A DNA stretch of 42,416 nt from Deltaproteobacteria bacterium (GTDB lineage: Bacteria; Desulfobacterota; UBA8473), in contig JAUXFK010000002.1 of NCBI GenBank assembly GCA_030623035.1, positions 1-42,416 on the forward strand, written 5' to 3'. Of this stretch, positions 17,931 to 26,680 are shown piece after piece. Position 1 is the stretch's first letter. Each line of letters begins with the position of its first letter. Under the pieces are notes generated by a model that searched no databases, was not told where the DNA came from, and saw nothing but the letters and a program-made list of their open reading frames with translations. The position numbers and the translations under genes were made by a program.

Positions 17931-18701
17931 TTAATCAAGACTGTCAACATTCTTGAATTCACCAAGTGGATATTCTTTGAGCATTTTTTCAGAGATAAAA
18001 TCCAGGCAATCCAATGGGTTTAAACCCCACCCCGGAGGGCAGGCGGATACAAATTCTACTAATGAATATCCAATACCATTTAACTGCTTTTGGAAGGCTA
18101 TCTTCAATGCTTTTCTGGCCTTTTGAAAATTAGCCGGCGTGTGAACAGTACAACGGGCAGAGTAAGAGACTCCTTTCATCGTAGCTGCAAGTTCAGGTAT
18201 GTGCAAAGGATATCCACTTGTTTTAAGCTCCCTTCCCAATGGGGTTGTCGTGGTCTTCATCCCCAGAAGTGTGGTTGGAGCCATTTGCCCTCCTGTAGTC
18301 CCATAGACAGCATTGTTGAGAAACACAGTGGTTAAATTTTCTCCTCGTCCCAGGGCATTCATAAAGCATCCAAGCCCTATAGCCCCTAAGTCACCGTCTC
18401 CCTGGACTGTAAATACTGTTGCATCAGGGTGTATCCGTTTGATAGCCGTTGCCATAGCTGGCGCTCTGCCATGGGGGCAGGATGTCCAGTCTACATCTAT
18501 TGTCAATGGCATTCCCCCAAAACTACAGCCCACTCCGGCGAGGCCTATGGCCTTTCCTTCAATGCCCAATTCCTCGATAACCTCACACAAGAGCCTAGCT
18601 ATTATACCGTAATGGCATCCAGGACAGTACATTCCAGGGAAATCCGTCCTTAATTTTGGTCTTCCTGTAATTTTTTTAAGATCAGGTACGTTATTTTCCA
18701 T
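17931..18701 (-). CDS. korB: 2-oxoacid:ferredoxin oxidoreductase beta subunit (TPP-binding)
   Basis: The beta subunit (256 aa) binds thiamine diphosphate and an Fe-S cluster and carries out decarboxylation or the reductive reverse reaction. The TPP/Mg motif runs from GDGD at residues 101-104 to NN at 129-130. CPGCHYG (Cys26, Cys29) and Cys residues near 59 and 75 are the likely [4Fe-4S] ligands. CPHGRAPAMATAIKR is typical of KorB. Its start overlaps the end of korA by 11 bp, indicating translational coupling, with RBS GGAGAA inside korA. Confidence 0.94.
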   Translation of the reverse strand: MENNVPDLKKITGRPKLRTDFPGMYCPGCHYGIIARLLCEVIEELGIEGKAIGLAGVGCSFGGMPLTIDVDWTSCPHGRAPAMATAIKRIHPDATVFTVQGDGDLGAIGLGCFMNALGRGENLTTVFLNNAVYGTTGGQMAPTTLLGMKTTTTPLGRELKTSGYPLHIPELAATMKGVSYSARCTVHTPANFQKARKALKIAFQKQLNGIGYSLVEFVSACPPGWGLNPLDCLDFISEKMLKEYPLGEFKNVDSLD

Positions 18702-19773
18702 TTATCTTCTCCACCTCTTCAATGATTCTCTCGGGATGAATTATTCCACCACCACCCGTGTTGTGCCTCGCCCACATCCCCAATAGATGAACGGGAACAG
18801 AGGTTTTTATCGAGGCCTCAACATCTTCTATCAATTGACCCTGACTGTCTTCGACTACTAATACCTTTTGTACTTTTGATGAAAGTTGGGATATCTGTTC
18901 CGCGGGAAAAGGCCAAAGAGTGATGGGACGTAACAACCCCAGTTTAAGCCCTTTATTGCGACCCATATCTACAGCACCTCGGGCTATTCTTGCAGATGAA
19001 CCATAGGCAACTATAAGTAAATCGCAATCTTCCGCCATATATGTTTCGTATCTTACTTCAGCCTTTTTTATTTCTTTGTATTTTTCTATCTGCTTCATGT
19101 GGTAGTTTACCACTCCACCATAAGTAAAAAAAGCAGCAATATGAGCGGCTCTATTTCCGCCTCTTTTCTCTTTTCCGGTCAATGCCCAGTCCTTCTTGGG
19201 GAGTGGTTCGAATTCCAATGTCCTTAACTCGATCGGTTCATCCATTTGACCCAATATAAAGTCGGTGACTAACAGAACGGGTGTCCTGTACTTATCTGCC
19301 AAAAAAAATGCAACTTGCATGAGGTCGAAGATTTCCTGGCATGACGCCGGTGCTAATACAATTGCTCGATATCCGCCGTGCCCGCAGCCTTTTGTTACCT
19401 GAAGATAATCGGTCTGTCCTCCCTGACCTCCTGTCCCGATTCCCGGCCCCATACGCATCACATTAACGATAACTGCCGGAATTTCTGTCTCAGCTAAATA
19501 GGATATACCCTCTGCCATCAGGCTGAAACCAGGACTGGATGTTGAAGTCATTATCCTTTCCCCTGCTAAACCCCCTCCGTATACCATGTAAATAGACCCG
19601 CTTTCACTTTCAGATTGGACAAAAACTCCGCCTATTTTTGGCAATTCCCTGGACATATATTCCGGAATCTCGCTTTGCGGTGTAATTGGATAACCGAAGA
19701 AGTATTTACAACCAGCCTGGATTGCTCCTCTGGCTACTGCATTATTCCCTGAAACAAAAATTCGATCTGACAT
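18691..19773 (-). CDS. korA: 2-oxoacid:ferredoxin oxidoreductase alpha subunit
   Basis: The alpha subunit (360 aa) contributes to substrate and CoA binding. Key stretches: GNNAVARGAIQAGCKYFFGYPITPQSEIPEY at the start, SESESGSIYMVYGGGLAGERIMTSTSSPG, and GPGIGTGGQGGQTDY, all typical of KorA. The absence of a fused gamma domain and of an N-terminal extension distinguishes it from pyruvate- and indolepyruvate-type enzymes. It follows the ferredoxin gene after 83 bp. In an anaerobe the complex may run towards 2-oxoglutarate synthesis or oxidation; direction cannot be decided. Confidence 0.94.
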   Translation of the reverse strand: MSDRIFVSGNNAVARGAIQAGCKYFFGYPITPQSEIPEYMSRELPKIGGVFVQSESESGSIYMVYGGGLAGERIMTSTSSPGFSLMAEGISYLAETEIPAVIVNVMRMGPGIGTGGQGGQTDYLQVTKGCGHGGYRAIVLAPASCQEIFDLMQVAFFLADKYRTPVLLVTDFILGQMDEPIELRTLEFEPLPKKDWALTGKEKRGGNRAAHIAAFFTYGGVVNYHMKQIEKYKEIKKAEVRYETYMAEDCDLLIVAYGSSARIARGAVDMGRNKGLKLGLLRPITLWPFPAEQISQLSSKVQKVLVVEDSQGQLIEDVEASIKTSVPVHLLGMWARHNTGGGGIIHPERIIEEVEKINGK

Positions 19774-19856
19774 AACCTTTTCCTTCTCTTTGGGTAATAA
19801 AAAATATGCATTGTGTTTTTAAATATCTATCTTTATTAAACGATAGAAATATATAA

Positions 19857-20081
19857 TTAATTTTCTATGTATCGATAAACATCTATAGTGCATTCTGGAC
19901 ACATCCAACCGCAGATTCCACAGCCATTGCAATTGTCTTCATTTACAAATATCGGTAAGGGTGCTCCATTTGGGTTAAATCTATCCTTCGAGATTTCTAT
20001 ACAATCCCTGGTACAAAATTTTACACAAAGCTGACACCCTTTACAGTATGATTCGATAATCTCTATTTTGCCTTTTGCCAC
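19857..20081 (-). CDS. korD: Ferredoxin-like delta subunit of 2-oxoacid:ferredoxin oxidoreductase
   Basis: A 74-residue ferredoxin with two [4Fe-4S] motifs, CKGCQLCVKFCTRDCI and CNGCGICGWMCPECTI. It is the electron-exit subunit of the complex encoded by the following korA, korB and korC. The start is GTG 20081, with an AAGGGAGA RBS. It is the first gene of the unit, about 107 nt downstream of the predicted transcription start. Confidence 0.9.
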   Translation of the reverse strand: MAKGKIEIIESYCKGCQLCVKFCTRDCIEISKDRFNPNGAPLPIFVNEDNCNGCGICGWMCPECTIDVYRYIEN

Positions 20082-20194
20082 TTTTTTATTCTCCCTTCTC
20101 TCAACTAATAAATGCAGGTATAAGGTTCAAGGATGTTATTGCTAAATTTGAGCAATTGGCCATAAATATGAATGGTTCAATATTATGGTCTATT

Positions 20195-20223
20195 AAAATA
20201 ATATTTCTAGCAGATAATGTCAA
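20195..20223 (-). promoter_or_regulatory. Sigma-70 promoter for korDABC
   Basis: On the minus strand a consensus -35 box TTGACA (20223-20218) is followed, after exactly 17 bp, by TATTTT (20200-20195; four of six to consensus). It lies in the AT-rich gap before korD with no other gene to serve. Confidence 0.6.
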
Positions 20224-20258
20224 GAAATATAATAAAAAAATTTTGCCGGATGATATTT

Positions 20259-21119
20259 TTAATCGATCACCTTCCTTCCTGTAAGCTTAATAAAAACATC
20301 CTCCAAATTACTCTTTCGTATAATGGCATCCCTGTCCAAAGAGGCGACAAACCTTCCTGCATCTTCCCTGTTCTTAAAAAATCTGGCTTTAGATCTGTCA
20401 TCGTCAAGCATCTCCACTACAAAACGCCCGGTCCTCTTCAATAACTGCTCAGGGATATCTAAGGCAATCAGCCTTCCGTAATCGATTATTCCCACCCTAT
20501 GACATAGAACCTCTGCTTCTTCAATATAGTGGGTAGTAAGAAATATAGTCGCCCTTTCCTGGTTTATTCTTCGAATAATGCCCCAAATATTCCTCCTGGT
20601 TTGGGGATCCAGCCCAACCGTTGGCTCATCCAAGAACAACACCTTAGGCTCATGGAGCAGTGCCCTTGCGACCATAAGCCTCTTTTTCATCCCCTCGGAG
20701 AAGGTTTTAACAAGGCTTGATGCCCGATCCGAAAGTTGTACAAACTCAAGCATCTTTTCGATGTGCATTTTCATTTTGCCCCATTCCATTCCATGGAGCA
20801 TGCCATGGAGCTTGAGATTTTCATATGCAGATAACTCCCCATCCACGTTGAGGTATTGGGGTACTACCCCTATACCACTTTTGGCCTTGACCGGTTCTTC
20901 TACAACATTGAAGCCAGAGACAAAGGCATGGCCAGAAGAGGGTTTGGTCAAGGTAGTCAGGATTCGGCAGGTCGTAGTCTTTCCAGCCCCATTAGGGCCC
21001 AAGAATCCGAAAATCTCTCCTTCTGTAATCTCCAAATCAAGGTTGTCGACAGCAATGATACTACCGTATGTCTTGGTCAATGCTTCTGTTTTGATAAGAG
21101 GTTTTACAATTGGAGTCAT
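20259..21119 (-). CDS. ABC-2 type transporter ATP-binding protein (DrrA-like)
   Basis: This 286-residue ATPase drives an exporter. It has Walker A (GPNGAGKTTT), the signature SEGMKKRLMVARALL, Walker B (KVLFLDEP) with D-loop TVGLDPQTRR, and the switch His in TTHYIEEAE. The C-terminal extension (about residues 215-286) is typical of DrrA/CcmA-type multidrug or polysaccharide exporters. I take ATG 21119 as start: it overlaps the permease stop as ATGA, whereas the longer upstream frame would run through the permease gene. Substrate unknown. Confidence 0.92.
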   Translation of the reverse strand: MTPIVKPLIKTEALTKTYGSIIAVDNLDLEITEGEIFGFLGPNGAGKTTTCRILTTLTKPSSGHAFVSGFNVVEEPVKAKSGIGVVPQYLNVDGELSAYENLKLHGMLHGMEWGKMKMHIEKMLEFVQLSDRASSLVKTFSEGMKKRLMVARALLHEPKVLFLDEPTVGLDPQTRRNIWGIIRRINQERATIFLTTHYIEEAEVLCHRVGIIDYGRLIALDIPEQLLKRTGRFVVEMLDDDRSKARFFKNREDAGRFVASLDRDAIIRKSNLEDVFIKLTGRKVID

Positions 21120-21850
21120 AAACTCGCCTTTTTTACACAGGTTATTGCCCCCAAAAAGAACAGTATGGAATAGATTATCATAACTAAAAAGGATATCAGG
21201 GGGATGTCCATTCCGAGGGCTGCCGCCCGAATGCAAGAACTGGCATGGGTTAAGGGAAAAACCTGAGCAATTAGATAGGCCCATTCAGGAAATCTGGACA
21301 GGGGGAAAAATGTTCCGCACAGAAACGACATGGGCACAATAAAAAAGCCGTTAAAACTGGCCTGGTCTGCATGAGATTTCACTATCATCGATGTGATCAC
21401 TGCTGCAGAAGCAAACATAAACGTATTGAAGATTACTGAAAGCAGTAAAGCCCAGTTGACGTTTAGCCTTATCCCGAATGCAGCGGCCAGGATGAATATG
21501 ATAAAGGATGCCAGCATTCCTCTGACCATTCCGCTTAAAACCTCTCCTAAAACGATTGAGCTAGAAGAGATGGGAGCAGTCTGAAACTCCTCAAAGGTCA
21601 TCCAGTAAAAGCGGGAAATGTTAATGTCCATTGCTATGCTGAAAGTTTGACTCATCGAGGATAGAGCAATAAGCCCCGGTATCATGAATGTCAGATAATC
21701 CATGCCTTCAACTTGCAGACTCCTTCCCATGCCCCAGCCAAACGCGATGAGAAAAAGAAGAGGGGATATCGCATAAGAAGCCATGACCCTTATTAATCTT
21801 CTTCTTAATATGACCATCTCTCGCCAAAATATCGCATAAGTCCCCACCAT
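21116..21850 (-). CDS. ABC-2 type transporter permease
   Basis: A 244-residue integral membrane protein with about six hydrophobic helices, the partner of the downstream ATPase. The family pattern is seen in SYAISPLLFLIAFGWGMG, YLTFMIPGLIALSSM, and the conserved GTFFPLSRFPEWAYLIAQVFPLTH stretch near residue 190. RBS AAGGAGG is ideally placed before ATG 21850. The stop overlaps the ATPase start (ATGA), so the two are coupled. Confidence 0.92.
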   Translation of the reverse strand: MVGTYAIFWREMVILRRRLIRVMASYAISPLLFLIAFGWGMGRSLQVEGMDYLTFMIPGLIALSSMSQTFSIAMDINISRFYWMTFEEFQTAPISSSSIVLGEVLSGMVRGMLASFIIFILAAAFGIRLNVNWALLLSVIFNTFMFASAAVITSMIVKSHADQASFNGFFIVPMSFLCGTFFPLSRFPEWAYLIAQVFPLTHASSCIRAAALGMDIPLISFLVMIIYSILFFLGAITCVKKASL

Positions 21851-21918
21851 TAACCTCCTTGAGGAGTTTACATCTTCGATTTTACTGGTTTATATCAATC
21901 TAAAATAATACCTGAAAT

Positions 21919-22254
21919 CTATAGATTCACACAGCATATAATATCAAAATCTTCATCTCCTGTGTTTCTCATCCCGTGAGCCTCGTTCTCATCCACGAAT
22001 ACAAAATCTCCAGGGCTGAGTTCCCTCTCTGAATCTTTGGTAAAGATTACCCCGTTCCCTTTTAAAACATACTGTTCATGTATCTGAGGGTGAGAGTGAA
22101 GAGGTATGGCACCTCCTTTTTTAATTGATACAAGCCGCATGGCAAATTTTTTAGCACCTTCTTTCTCTGATATGAGCCATTGAATGGCGGTATTTTTGAC
22201 CCCCTCCATTGGCAATCGGTCTACCTTTACTTCTTTTGTTTTTCCAGCATACAT
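21919..22254 (-). CDS. Small cupin-domain protein
   Basis: A single-domain cupin of 111 residues. Cupin motif 1 is GGAIPLHSHPQIHEQYVLKG, with the metal ligands His, His and Glu, and motif 2 is PGDFVFVDENEAHGMRNTG with the fourth ligand His. I take ATG 22254 as start, because GGAGG lies 9 nt upstream; the frame continues further upstream but would run into the transposase gene. Such small cupins may be sensors, isomerases or dioxygenases; nothing in the context identifies the substrate. Confidence 0.85.
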   Translation of the reverse strand: MYAGKTKEVKVDRLPMEGVKNTAIQWLISEKEGAKKFAMRLVSIKKGGAIPLHSHPQIHEQYVLKGNGVIFTKDSERELSPGDFVFVDENEAHGMRNTGDEDFDIICCVNL

Positions 22255-22297
22255 AATTTTTCCTCCGTTATTCTTTTTTTTTAATAAAAAGATTTCA

Positions 22298-23017
22298 TTA
22301 GGTGTTCTCAAATATGCTTTTCAAAATCTTTTTGCTCGTATTTGTGGGGCATTTATTTATTTTTTTATTTATGGCAGCTTCTATCTGGTCACTTCCATTT
22401 CTATCCGGATTTTCTCTGTCAAGAGACCATCTTGATGGATTGTTCCGAATATATTCCCTAATCTTGGTTAATTCATCTTCATGACGGATGACGTGTTCAT
22501 AATAATTTCGTTGCCAGAATTTTTCATGGAATGGTCGCCATGAACGCCGTTTAACATTACGAATATATTCATTGGTGGTCATGGTTTTAAACCATTGAAC
22601 AACCCTATGTAGGGGCGAACCCGTGTGTTCGCCCTTTTCTGGAGAGGCAACCCTGTGTGATGGGACAATATTTGGGTAGACACATTGATCTGGATAGACA
22701 CATGGGTCAGGGCAGACACATGGGTCAGGGCAGACACATGGGTCTGCCCCTACGTTTATGATAACACCATGAATGTGATTGGGCATAATAACGAATTCAT
22801 CCATCTCTATATCGGAAAATTTGGACGGCAATCTATTCCACCAATTCTTCACCATCATTCCTGCATCGGACAACCTCATTTCCGTGTCCATAATATCTCC
22901 CAATAAACATTCTCTATTGTGTACACAGATTGTTACGAAATACACCCCTGACTGGGAATAATCGTATTCTTTCAACCGTATTGATCTTCTATGATGAATA
23001 TCAGGATTGTATTTCAT
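22298..23017 (-). CDS. REP-associated tyrosine transposase (RAYT, Y1_Tnp/HUH family) with internal repeat insertion
   Basis: A 239-residue single-domain Y1 transposase related to IS200/IS605 TnpA. RAYTs process the ends of REP palindromes. Visible: RRSIRLKEYDYSQSGVYFVTIC at the start, the HUH motif in MPNHIHGVI near residue 83, and the likely catalytic Tyr in REYIRNNPSRW near residue 191. Between these, about 50 residues are low-complexity: a (DPCVCP)n repeat and EKGEHTGSPLHRVV. The DNA encoding them contains two REP-like palindromes. The open frame is complete. No REP-flanked transposon ends are seen around it. Confidence 0.85.
   Translation of the reverse strand: MKYNPDIHHRRSIRLKEYDYSQSGVYFVTICVHNRECLLGDIMDTEMRLSDAGMMVKNWWNRLPSKFSDIEMDEFVIMPNHIHGVIINVGADPCVCPDPCVCPDPCVYPDQCVYPNIVPSHRVASPEKGEHTGSPLHRVVQWFKTMTTNEYIRNVKRRSWRPFHEKFWQRNYYEHVIRHEDELTKIREYIRNNPSRWSLDRENPDRNGSDQIEAAINKKINKCPTNTSKKILKSIFENT
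22611..22636. repeat. REP-like palindrome inside the RAYT gene (1)
   Basis: AGGGGCGAAC and GTTCGCCCTT form a 10-bp stem (one G-T pair) around a CCGTGT loop, preceded by ATGT as in the palindrome at 7908. In the RAYT frame it encodes the stretch around KGEHTGSPLH. Confidence 0.65.
22679..22745. repeat. 18-bp tandem repeat in the RAYT gene
   Basis: Units start at 22679 (degenerate), 22697, 22715 and 22733 (partial); the unit read on the plus strand is GACACATGGGTCAGGGCA. It encodes repeated DPCVCP hexapeptides. The unit is derived from the half-site of the adjoining REP-like palindrome, so slippage or repeated REP insertion probably produced it. Confidence 0.8.
22728..22749. repeat. REP-like palindrome inside the RAYT gene (2)
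   Basis: GGGCAGAC (22728-22735) pairs with GTCTGCCC (22742-22749) around a 6-nt loop. On the minus strand it starts with GTAGGGGC, the same head as the other two REP-like palindromes. It encodes VGADPCVCP at the point where ordinary RAYTs have a short variable loop. Confidence 0.6.
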
Positions 23018-23574
23018 GATTTTTCTTTACTCATTCTTTGGGTTATTTCCTATTCGTTTCGTTCTGAGTTTTATTTCTCGCATTCTCCAGCAGTGAGTTT
23101 TTCTTCCCACCCGGCCGCATGCAATTTAGGATCAATCAATTAATCATATTTAACAGTAGAAACATTTCAATTTATTCTACATTATCTAACTTCGTAATTC
23201 TTGAGAGTCGGTGATACATGCTTTCTGATTTTTTCCCTGGGCTTTTCTATTGAGGTAAATCTCTAATGAGAATTTTGCAAAAATTACCTTTAAACAATTA
23301 GCGTTTTTACCCTTTGAAGTCAACGATATTTTCGACTTTTTATAATCCCGCATACCCCACCTCATTCCATTCGATTGTATTGGGAAGAAAGAAGAACTAT
23401 GCAGAATTATTGCATAAAGAAGGTGTAAGGGATTTTTATTGTTGACTATTATCTTCTCTCTCTGATAGCATTATATAATTAGTCTGCTTTTAAAGTTGAA
23501 AGAGTCATTCCAGGGTCTTGGGGAGTTCTTTACATTGTTCTCCTTTAGGGCACTGGTTAACAGGGAGGTTTTTA
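23018..23574. other. Gene-free AT-rich stretch
   Basis: 557 bp between two divergent genes without a frame I would call. A TTGACT at 23442 and a TATAAT at 23474 are separated by 26 bp, too far for one promoter. No repeat shared with the rest of the window and no clear terminator were found. Confidence 0.5.
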
Positions 23575-24195
23575 ATGGGACTAATGAATTTGCTATTCAA
23601 GGATCCTGGGGCTTTTATTGTTTTGGTTCCTCTCCTTTTATATTCCGTTATAATCCATGAGGTAGCCCATGGCTGGGTAGCAGAGAAGATGGGGGATCCT
23701 ACTGCTCGTATGCTTGGAAGAATAACCCTTAATCCGATGAAACACCTGGATCCAATTGGGTCGTTGATGGTTCTTATCTTTGGTTTTGGATGGGCGAAAC
23801 CTGTCCCTGTTAACTTTTCAAATTTGAGGGACTATCGTAAAGGGATGATACTGGTATCCTCCGCAGGTATCATAGCCAATATTATTGTAGCGTTTTTTGC
23901 TCTTTTGATTATACAGATGAACATCTTTTCTCCCTGGGGGAGTATGCCGGTAATACTGGCTGTACTTGCACAAATAAACATCATATTGGCAGCCCTCAAT
24001 TTAATCCCCATCCCCCCCTTGGATGGTTCTAAAATCCTGATGGGGTTTGTTTCCAACAGGATGCAGTACCAGCTGATGCAATTAGAACCGTATGGAATGT
24101 TTATCATCATTGGGCTGCTTGTCTTTGGGCTGTTGACTCCATTAATTATCTTCTTTCAAAGGATAATTGTAGGGATTATCGCTTTGATTCTTTAA
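23575..24195 (+). CDS. Site-2 protease-like (M50 family) membrane metalloprotease
   Basis: A 206-residue membrane protein of the compact M50 group. The zinc site HEVAHGWVAEKMGD is in an early helix (about residue 27), and the third ligand region is NLIPIPPLDGSKIL near residue 140, matching the NxxPxPPLDG consensus. Four to five hydrophobic helices. Start ATG 23575 follows GGGAGG by 6 nt; an in-frame TTG farther upstream lacks support. Substrate unknown; these proteins are common stand-alone genes near housekeeping loci. Confidence 0.9.
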   Translation: MGLMNLLFKDPGAFIVLVPLLLYSVIIHEVAHGWVAEKMGDPTARMLGRITLNPMKHLDPIGSLMVLIFGFGWAKPVPVNFSNLRDYRKGMILVSSAGIIANIIVAFFALLIIQMNIFSPWGSMPVILAVLAQINIILAALNLIPIPPLDGSKILMGFVSNRMQYQLMQLEPYGMFIIIGLLVFGLLTPLIIFFQRIIVGIIALIL

Positions 24196-24295
24196 GAATA
24201 CCAAGGCAAAAGAGGATTGAGCTGTAAAGATTGTATTTTTAAGAAGCAATGACAGATAATAGTCACGTTGGGTCGAGCCAAAGTTATAAGAGGTT

Positions 24296-24925
24296 CTAGG
24301 GTAGTTTTATCAGGGATTCTTTCCCCAAACCTAGTTTTTCTAATATGTCGTACGCCCACTTGACCATCCCTATTTCCCTTTTAGAATGAGCATCACTGCC
24401 GATGCTGAATTTTACACCTCTTTTGGCAATATGTTCTATGATATGAGGCTCGGGTACTTTTCTGAAACTATTCAATTCAATAGCTACATCTCGTTCTAAG
24501 GCTGCGTCTATTATTTTATCCCAATCCGTGTCATTGATATACCATGGGTGAGCGATGATATCTATCGGGTGGTCTTTTATGAGATTGGTGATGGCGTTGC
24601 GGAAAGTACCCCTGACCGGGCCGTGATTCGAGATTAGAAGCAAATCTAACTGTTCTCTATATTTCATTACCTTATCGATTGTAGGTATCTCGGCTTCTAG
24701 TCCGGTAAGTATTTTTATTGAGGATTTTCCTTTTATCCGATTCGCCTCATTAATATACTCTTCAATCGTATTTTCATCTATTGTGAATATATTATTGCTA
24801 AAAGCATGATCAGTAAATGCGATGTATTCTAATCCTCTTTCTTCGGCTGTCTTAACCACCTCTTGCATTGTACATCTTCCATCCGAAAATGTTGTGTGAA
24901 TATGCAAATCCATTTTAGGAATCAT
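24296..24925 (-). CDS. PHP-domain phosphoesterase (YcdX/PolX C-terminal type)
   Basis: A 209-residue PHP-superfamily hydrolase with a complete metal site: MDLHIHTTFSDG at the N-terminus, FTDHA near residue 40, GLEAEIP, NHGP, HPWYIN, and GSDAHSKREIG near the C-terminus. Length and layout resemble stand-alone YcdX-like phosphatases, which hydrolyse small phosphate esters. I take ATG 24925 (with AAAAGG upstream), since the PHP core begins at once; the open frame extends to a TTG at 25027 without an RBS. Convergent to the M50 gene. Unlike the truncated PHP gene at 15621, all ligands are kept. Confidence 0.88.
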   Translation of the reverse strand: MIPKMDLHIHTTFSDGRCTMQEVVKTAEERGLEYIAFTDHAFSNNIFTIDENTIEEYINEANRIKGKSSIKILTGLEAEIPTIDKVMKYREQLDLLLISNHGPVRGTFRNAITNLIKDHPIDIIAHPWYINDTDWDKIIDAALERDVAIELNSFRKVPEPHIIEHIAKRGVKFSIGSDAHSKREIGMVKWAYDILEKLGLGKESLIKLP

Positions 24926-25248
24926 AAAAAGACCTTTTAGCAAGATGGAGTTTATCCAGTATTTAGACTCTCCAAAGACAGATTGAATACTTTTTGATTT
25001 TGTATCACAGACGATTTCCTTAGTCAAATATGAATGACCCTGGATTTTTTTTGGGGTTTATAAGACGCTAAGGTTCTATTCGTTGTTGAGAAAGTTTCCC
25101 CCTTCATTGTATCTTGCTTTTTGTCTAACATTTTGTATTTTTTGATATTCTTTTTCTTGACAGGAGAAACCGATTTAGATAGTCTCTTTAGATAGGTTTT
25201 TAGGGTTATTAATTTGTTTAACATTCATATTTATAAGGAGGCGATATT
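24926..25248. other. Intergenic stretch between divergent genes
   Basis: 323 bp between the PHP gene and the HMG-CoA-synthase-like gene. A minus-strand frame of 66 codons (25024-25224) encodes a Lys-rich peptide without an RBS or any familiar motif, and I do not call it. Promoters for both flanking genes should lie here, but no close consensus was found. Confidence 0.5.
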
Positions 25249-26667
25249 ATGGTAGGGATTACTTCTTATGGGGCCTATATCCCTATGTACAGAATGAACC
25301 TACAGACGCTTGCCCAGACTTGGGGTGGCTATGCGGGAAAAGGTGAAAAGGCAGTGGCCAATTGGGATGAAGATAGCCTCACTATGGCTACTGAATCCTC
25401 AATCGACTGTCTGAACGGTATGGATAGGTCACTAATTGACGGCTTGTATTTTGCTACGACGACTCCGGCTTATAGAGAAAAACAAAATGCAAGTATAATT
25501 GCTAAGGTGATAGATTTGAGACGGGATATAATTACAGCGGATTTTACCAATTCAGTGAGGGGGGGGACAAGCGCTTTGAGGGCAGCTATAGACGCGGTTG
25601 GTGCCGGATCCGCAAAGAGGTTCCTGGTTGCTGCTGCCGATTGCCGTGTTGCAGCTCCGGATTCCAAGTTCGAAAATCTTTTCGGTGACGGTTCTGCTGC
25701 CCTTTTGATAGGAGATTCAGACATCGCTGCACAAATCGAAGGTAGTGCCAGTATCTCCAGTGAATTCATCGACATATGGAAGAAAGAGGGCGACAGGTTT
25801 GTCCAGGCATGGGAGGACAGATTCATAATTACCCAGGGCTACCTTGCTCATCTTGAAGAGATAATCTCCATCTTATTCAAGAAATATAACGCTACCTCTA
25901 AGGACTTCAGTAAGGTGGTATTCTATGCTCATGATCAACGAAGGCATGGTCAACTTGCAAAGAAGTTGGGTTTTGACCTAGAGACCCAGGTACAGGATCC
26001 ACTTATTTCCACAGTAGGTCATACGGGATCTGCCCAGGCAATGATGATGCTGGTGGCAGCACTAGAAGAGGCCAAACCAGGAGATAGAATCCTGTTTGCC
26101 AACTATGGCGATGGGGCAGATGCCTTCATCCTAAAGGTAACAGATCAGATAGAGAAGATCAGGGACAGGCGTGGCATAAAGAAAAACCTGGCATCGAAGA
26201 TGGGACTATCGTCCTATGGAAAGTATCTCCATTTCCGAAACCTTATGGATTGGGGTCAAAAACGAGAACCAGATAGGTATGGAGCGGTATCCATGTCATG
26301 GAGGGACAGGGACTGGGTCCTCAGTTGTCATGGGCACAAGTGCAGGCAGTGTGGCACCATACAGTTCCCAATGCAAAGGATATGCACATGGTGCCAGGCC
26401 AAGGATGACTTTGATGAAGTAAGGTTGTCGGACAAAAAAGGCATTCTCTTCACTTACAGCATGGATAACCTGGCTACATCAGTGGATAAACCAACAGTAA
26501 TCGCTATCGTCAATATTGACGGGGGAGGTAGGCTCTCTACTATATTGACGGATCGAGATCCTGAAAAGATCAGCCCTGATATGCCGGTAGAATTCACCTT
26601 TAGAAAAGTTCATGAAGGACAGGGCGTTATCAACTATTTTTGGAAATGCCGTCCATTAAGGGGATAA
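25249..26667 (+). CDS. HMG-CoA synthase-like protein fused to a DUF35 Zn-ribbon/OB domain
   Basis: A 472-residue two-domain protein. Residues 1-~300 form a thiolase-fold HMG-CoA synthase/KAS III-like domain (GITSYGAYIP start, FGDGSAALLIG at 145-155, NYGDGADAF near 285). Residues ~355-472 are a DUF35-type domain: zinc ribbon C365-x2-C368 and C379-x2-C382, then an OB fold. Where HMG-CoA synthases have the nucleophilic Cys (ACxGGT), this protein reads S102-V103-RGGT, and the usual Asn of GNT is His258 (GHTGSA); the His in AHDQ (H228) is kept. It may therefore be a non-catalytic or scaffolding partner of the thiolase encoded 13 bp downstream. RBS AAGGAGG precedes ATG 25249. Confidence 0.85.
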   Translation: MVGITSYGAYIPMYRMNLQTLAQTWGGYAGKGEKAVANWDEDSLTMATESSIDCLNGMDRSLIDGLYFATTTPAYREKQNASIIAKVIDLRRDIITADFTNSVRGGTSALRAAIDAVGAGSAKRFLVAAADCRVAAPDSKFENLFGDGSAALLIGDSDIAAQIEGSASISSEFIDIWKKEGDRFVQAWEDRFIITQGYLAHLEEIISILFKKYNATSKDFSKVVFYAHDQRRHGQLAKKLGFDLETQVQDPLISTVGHTGSAQAMMMLVAALEEAKPGDRILFANYGDGADAFILKVTDQIEKIRDRRGIKKNLASKMGLSSYGKYLHFRNLMDWGQKREPDRYGAVSMSWRDRDWVLSCHGHKCRQCGTIQFPMQRICTWCQAKDDFDEVRLSDKKGILFTYSMDNLATSVDKPTVIAIVNIDGGGRLSTILTDRDPEKISPDMPVEFTFRKVHEGQGVINYFWKCRPLRG

Positions 26668-26680
26668 GGAGGGATGAAAA

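Noticed and set aside
20578..21183. Long plus-strand frame of about 200 codons
   Set aside because: It lies wholly antisense to the ABC ATPase gene, whose Walker and signature motifs are clear; no RBS or familiar motif.
22254..22311. N-terminal extension of the cupin protein
   Set aside because: The extension overlaps the RAYT gene end and lacks an RBS, whereas GGAGG is correctly placed before ATG 22254.
22679..22749. Possible CRISPR-like array
   Set aside because: Units are contiguous 18-bp repeats without spacers, inside a reading frame and derived from a REP-like palindrome.
23442..23479. Sigma-70 promoter before the M50 gene
   Set aside because: The TTGACT and TATAAT boxes are 26 bp apart, well outside the usual 16-18 bp.
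24926..25027. N-terminal extension of the PHP phosphoesterase from TTG 25027
   Set aside because: No RBS, and the PHP core starts at once after ATG 24925.
25024..25224. 66-residue Lys-rich minus-strand gene
   Set aside because: No RBS, no recognisable motif, and it lies where divergent promoters are expected.
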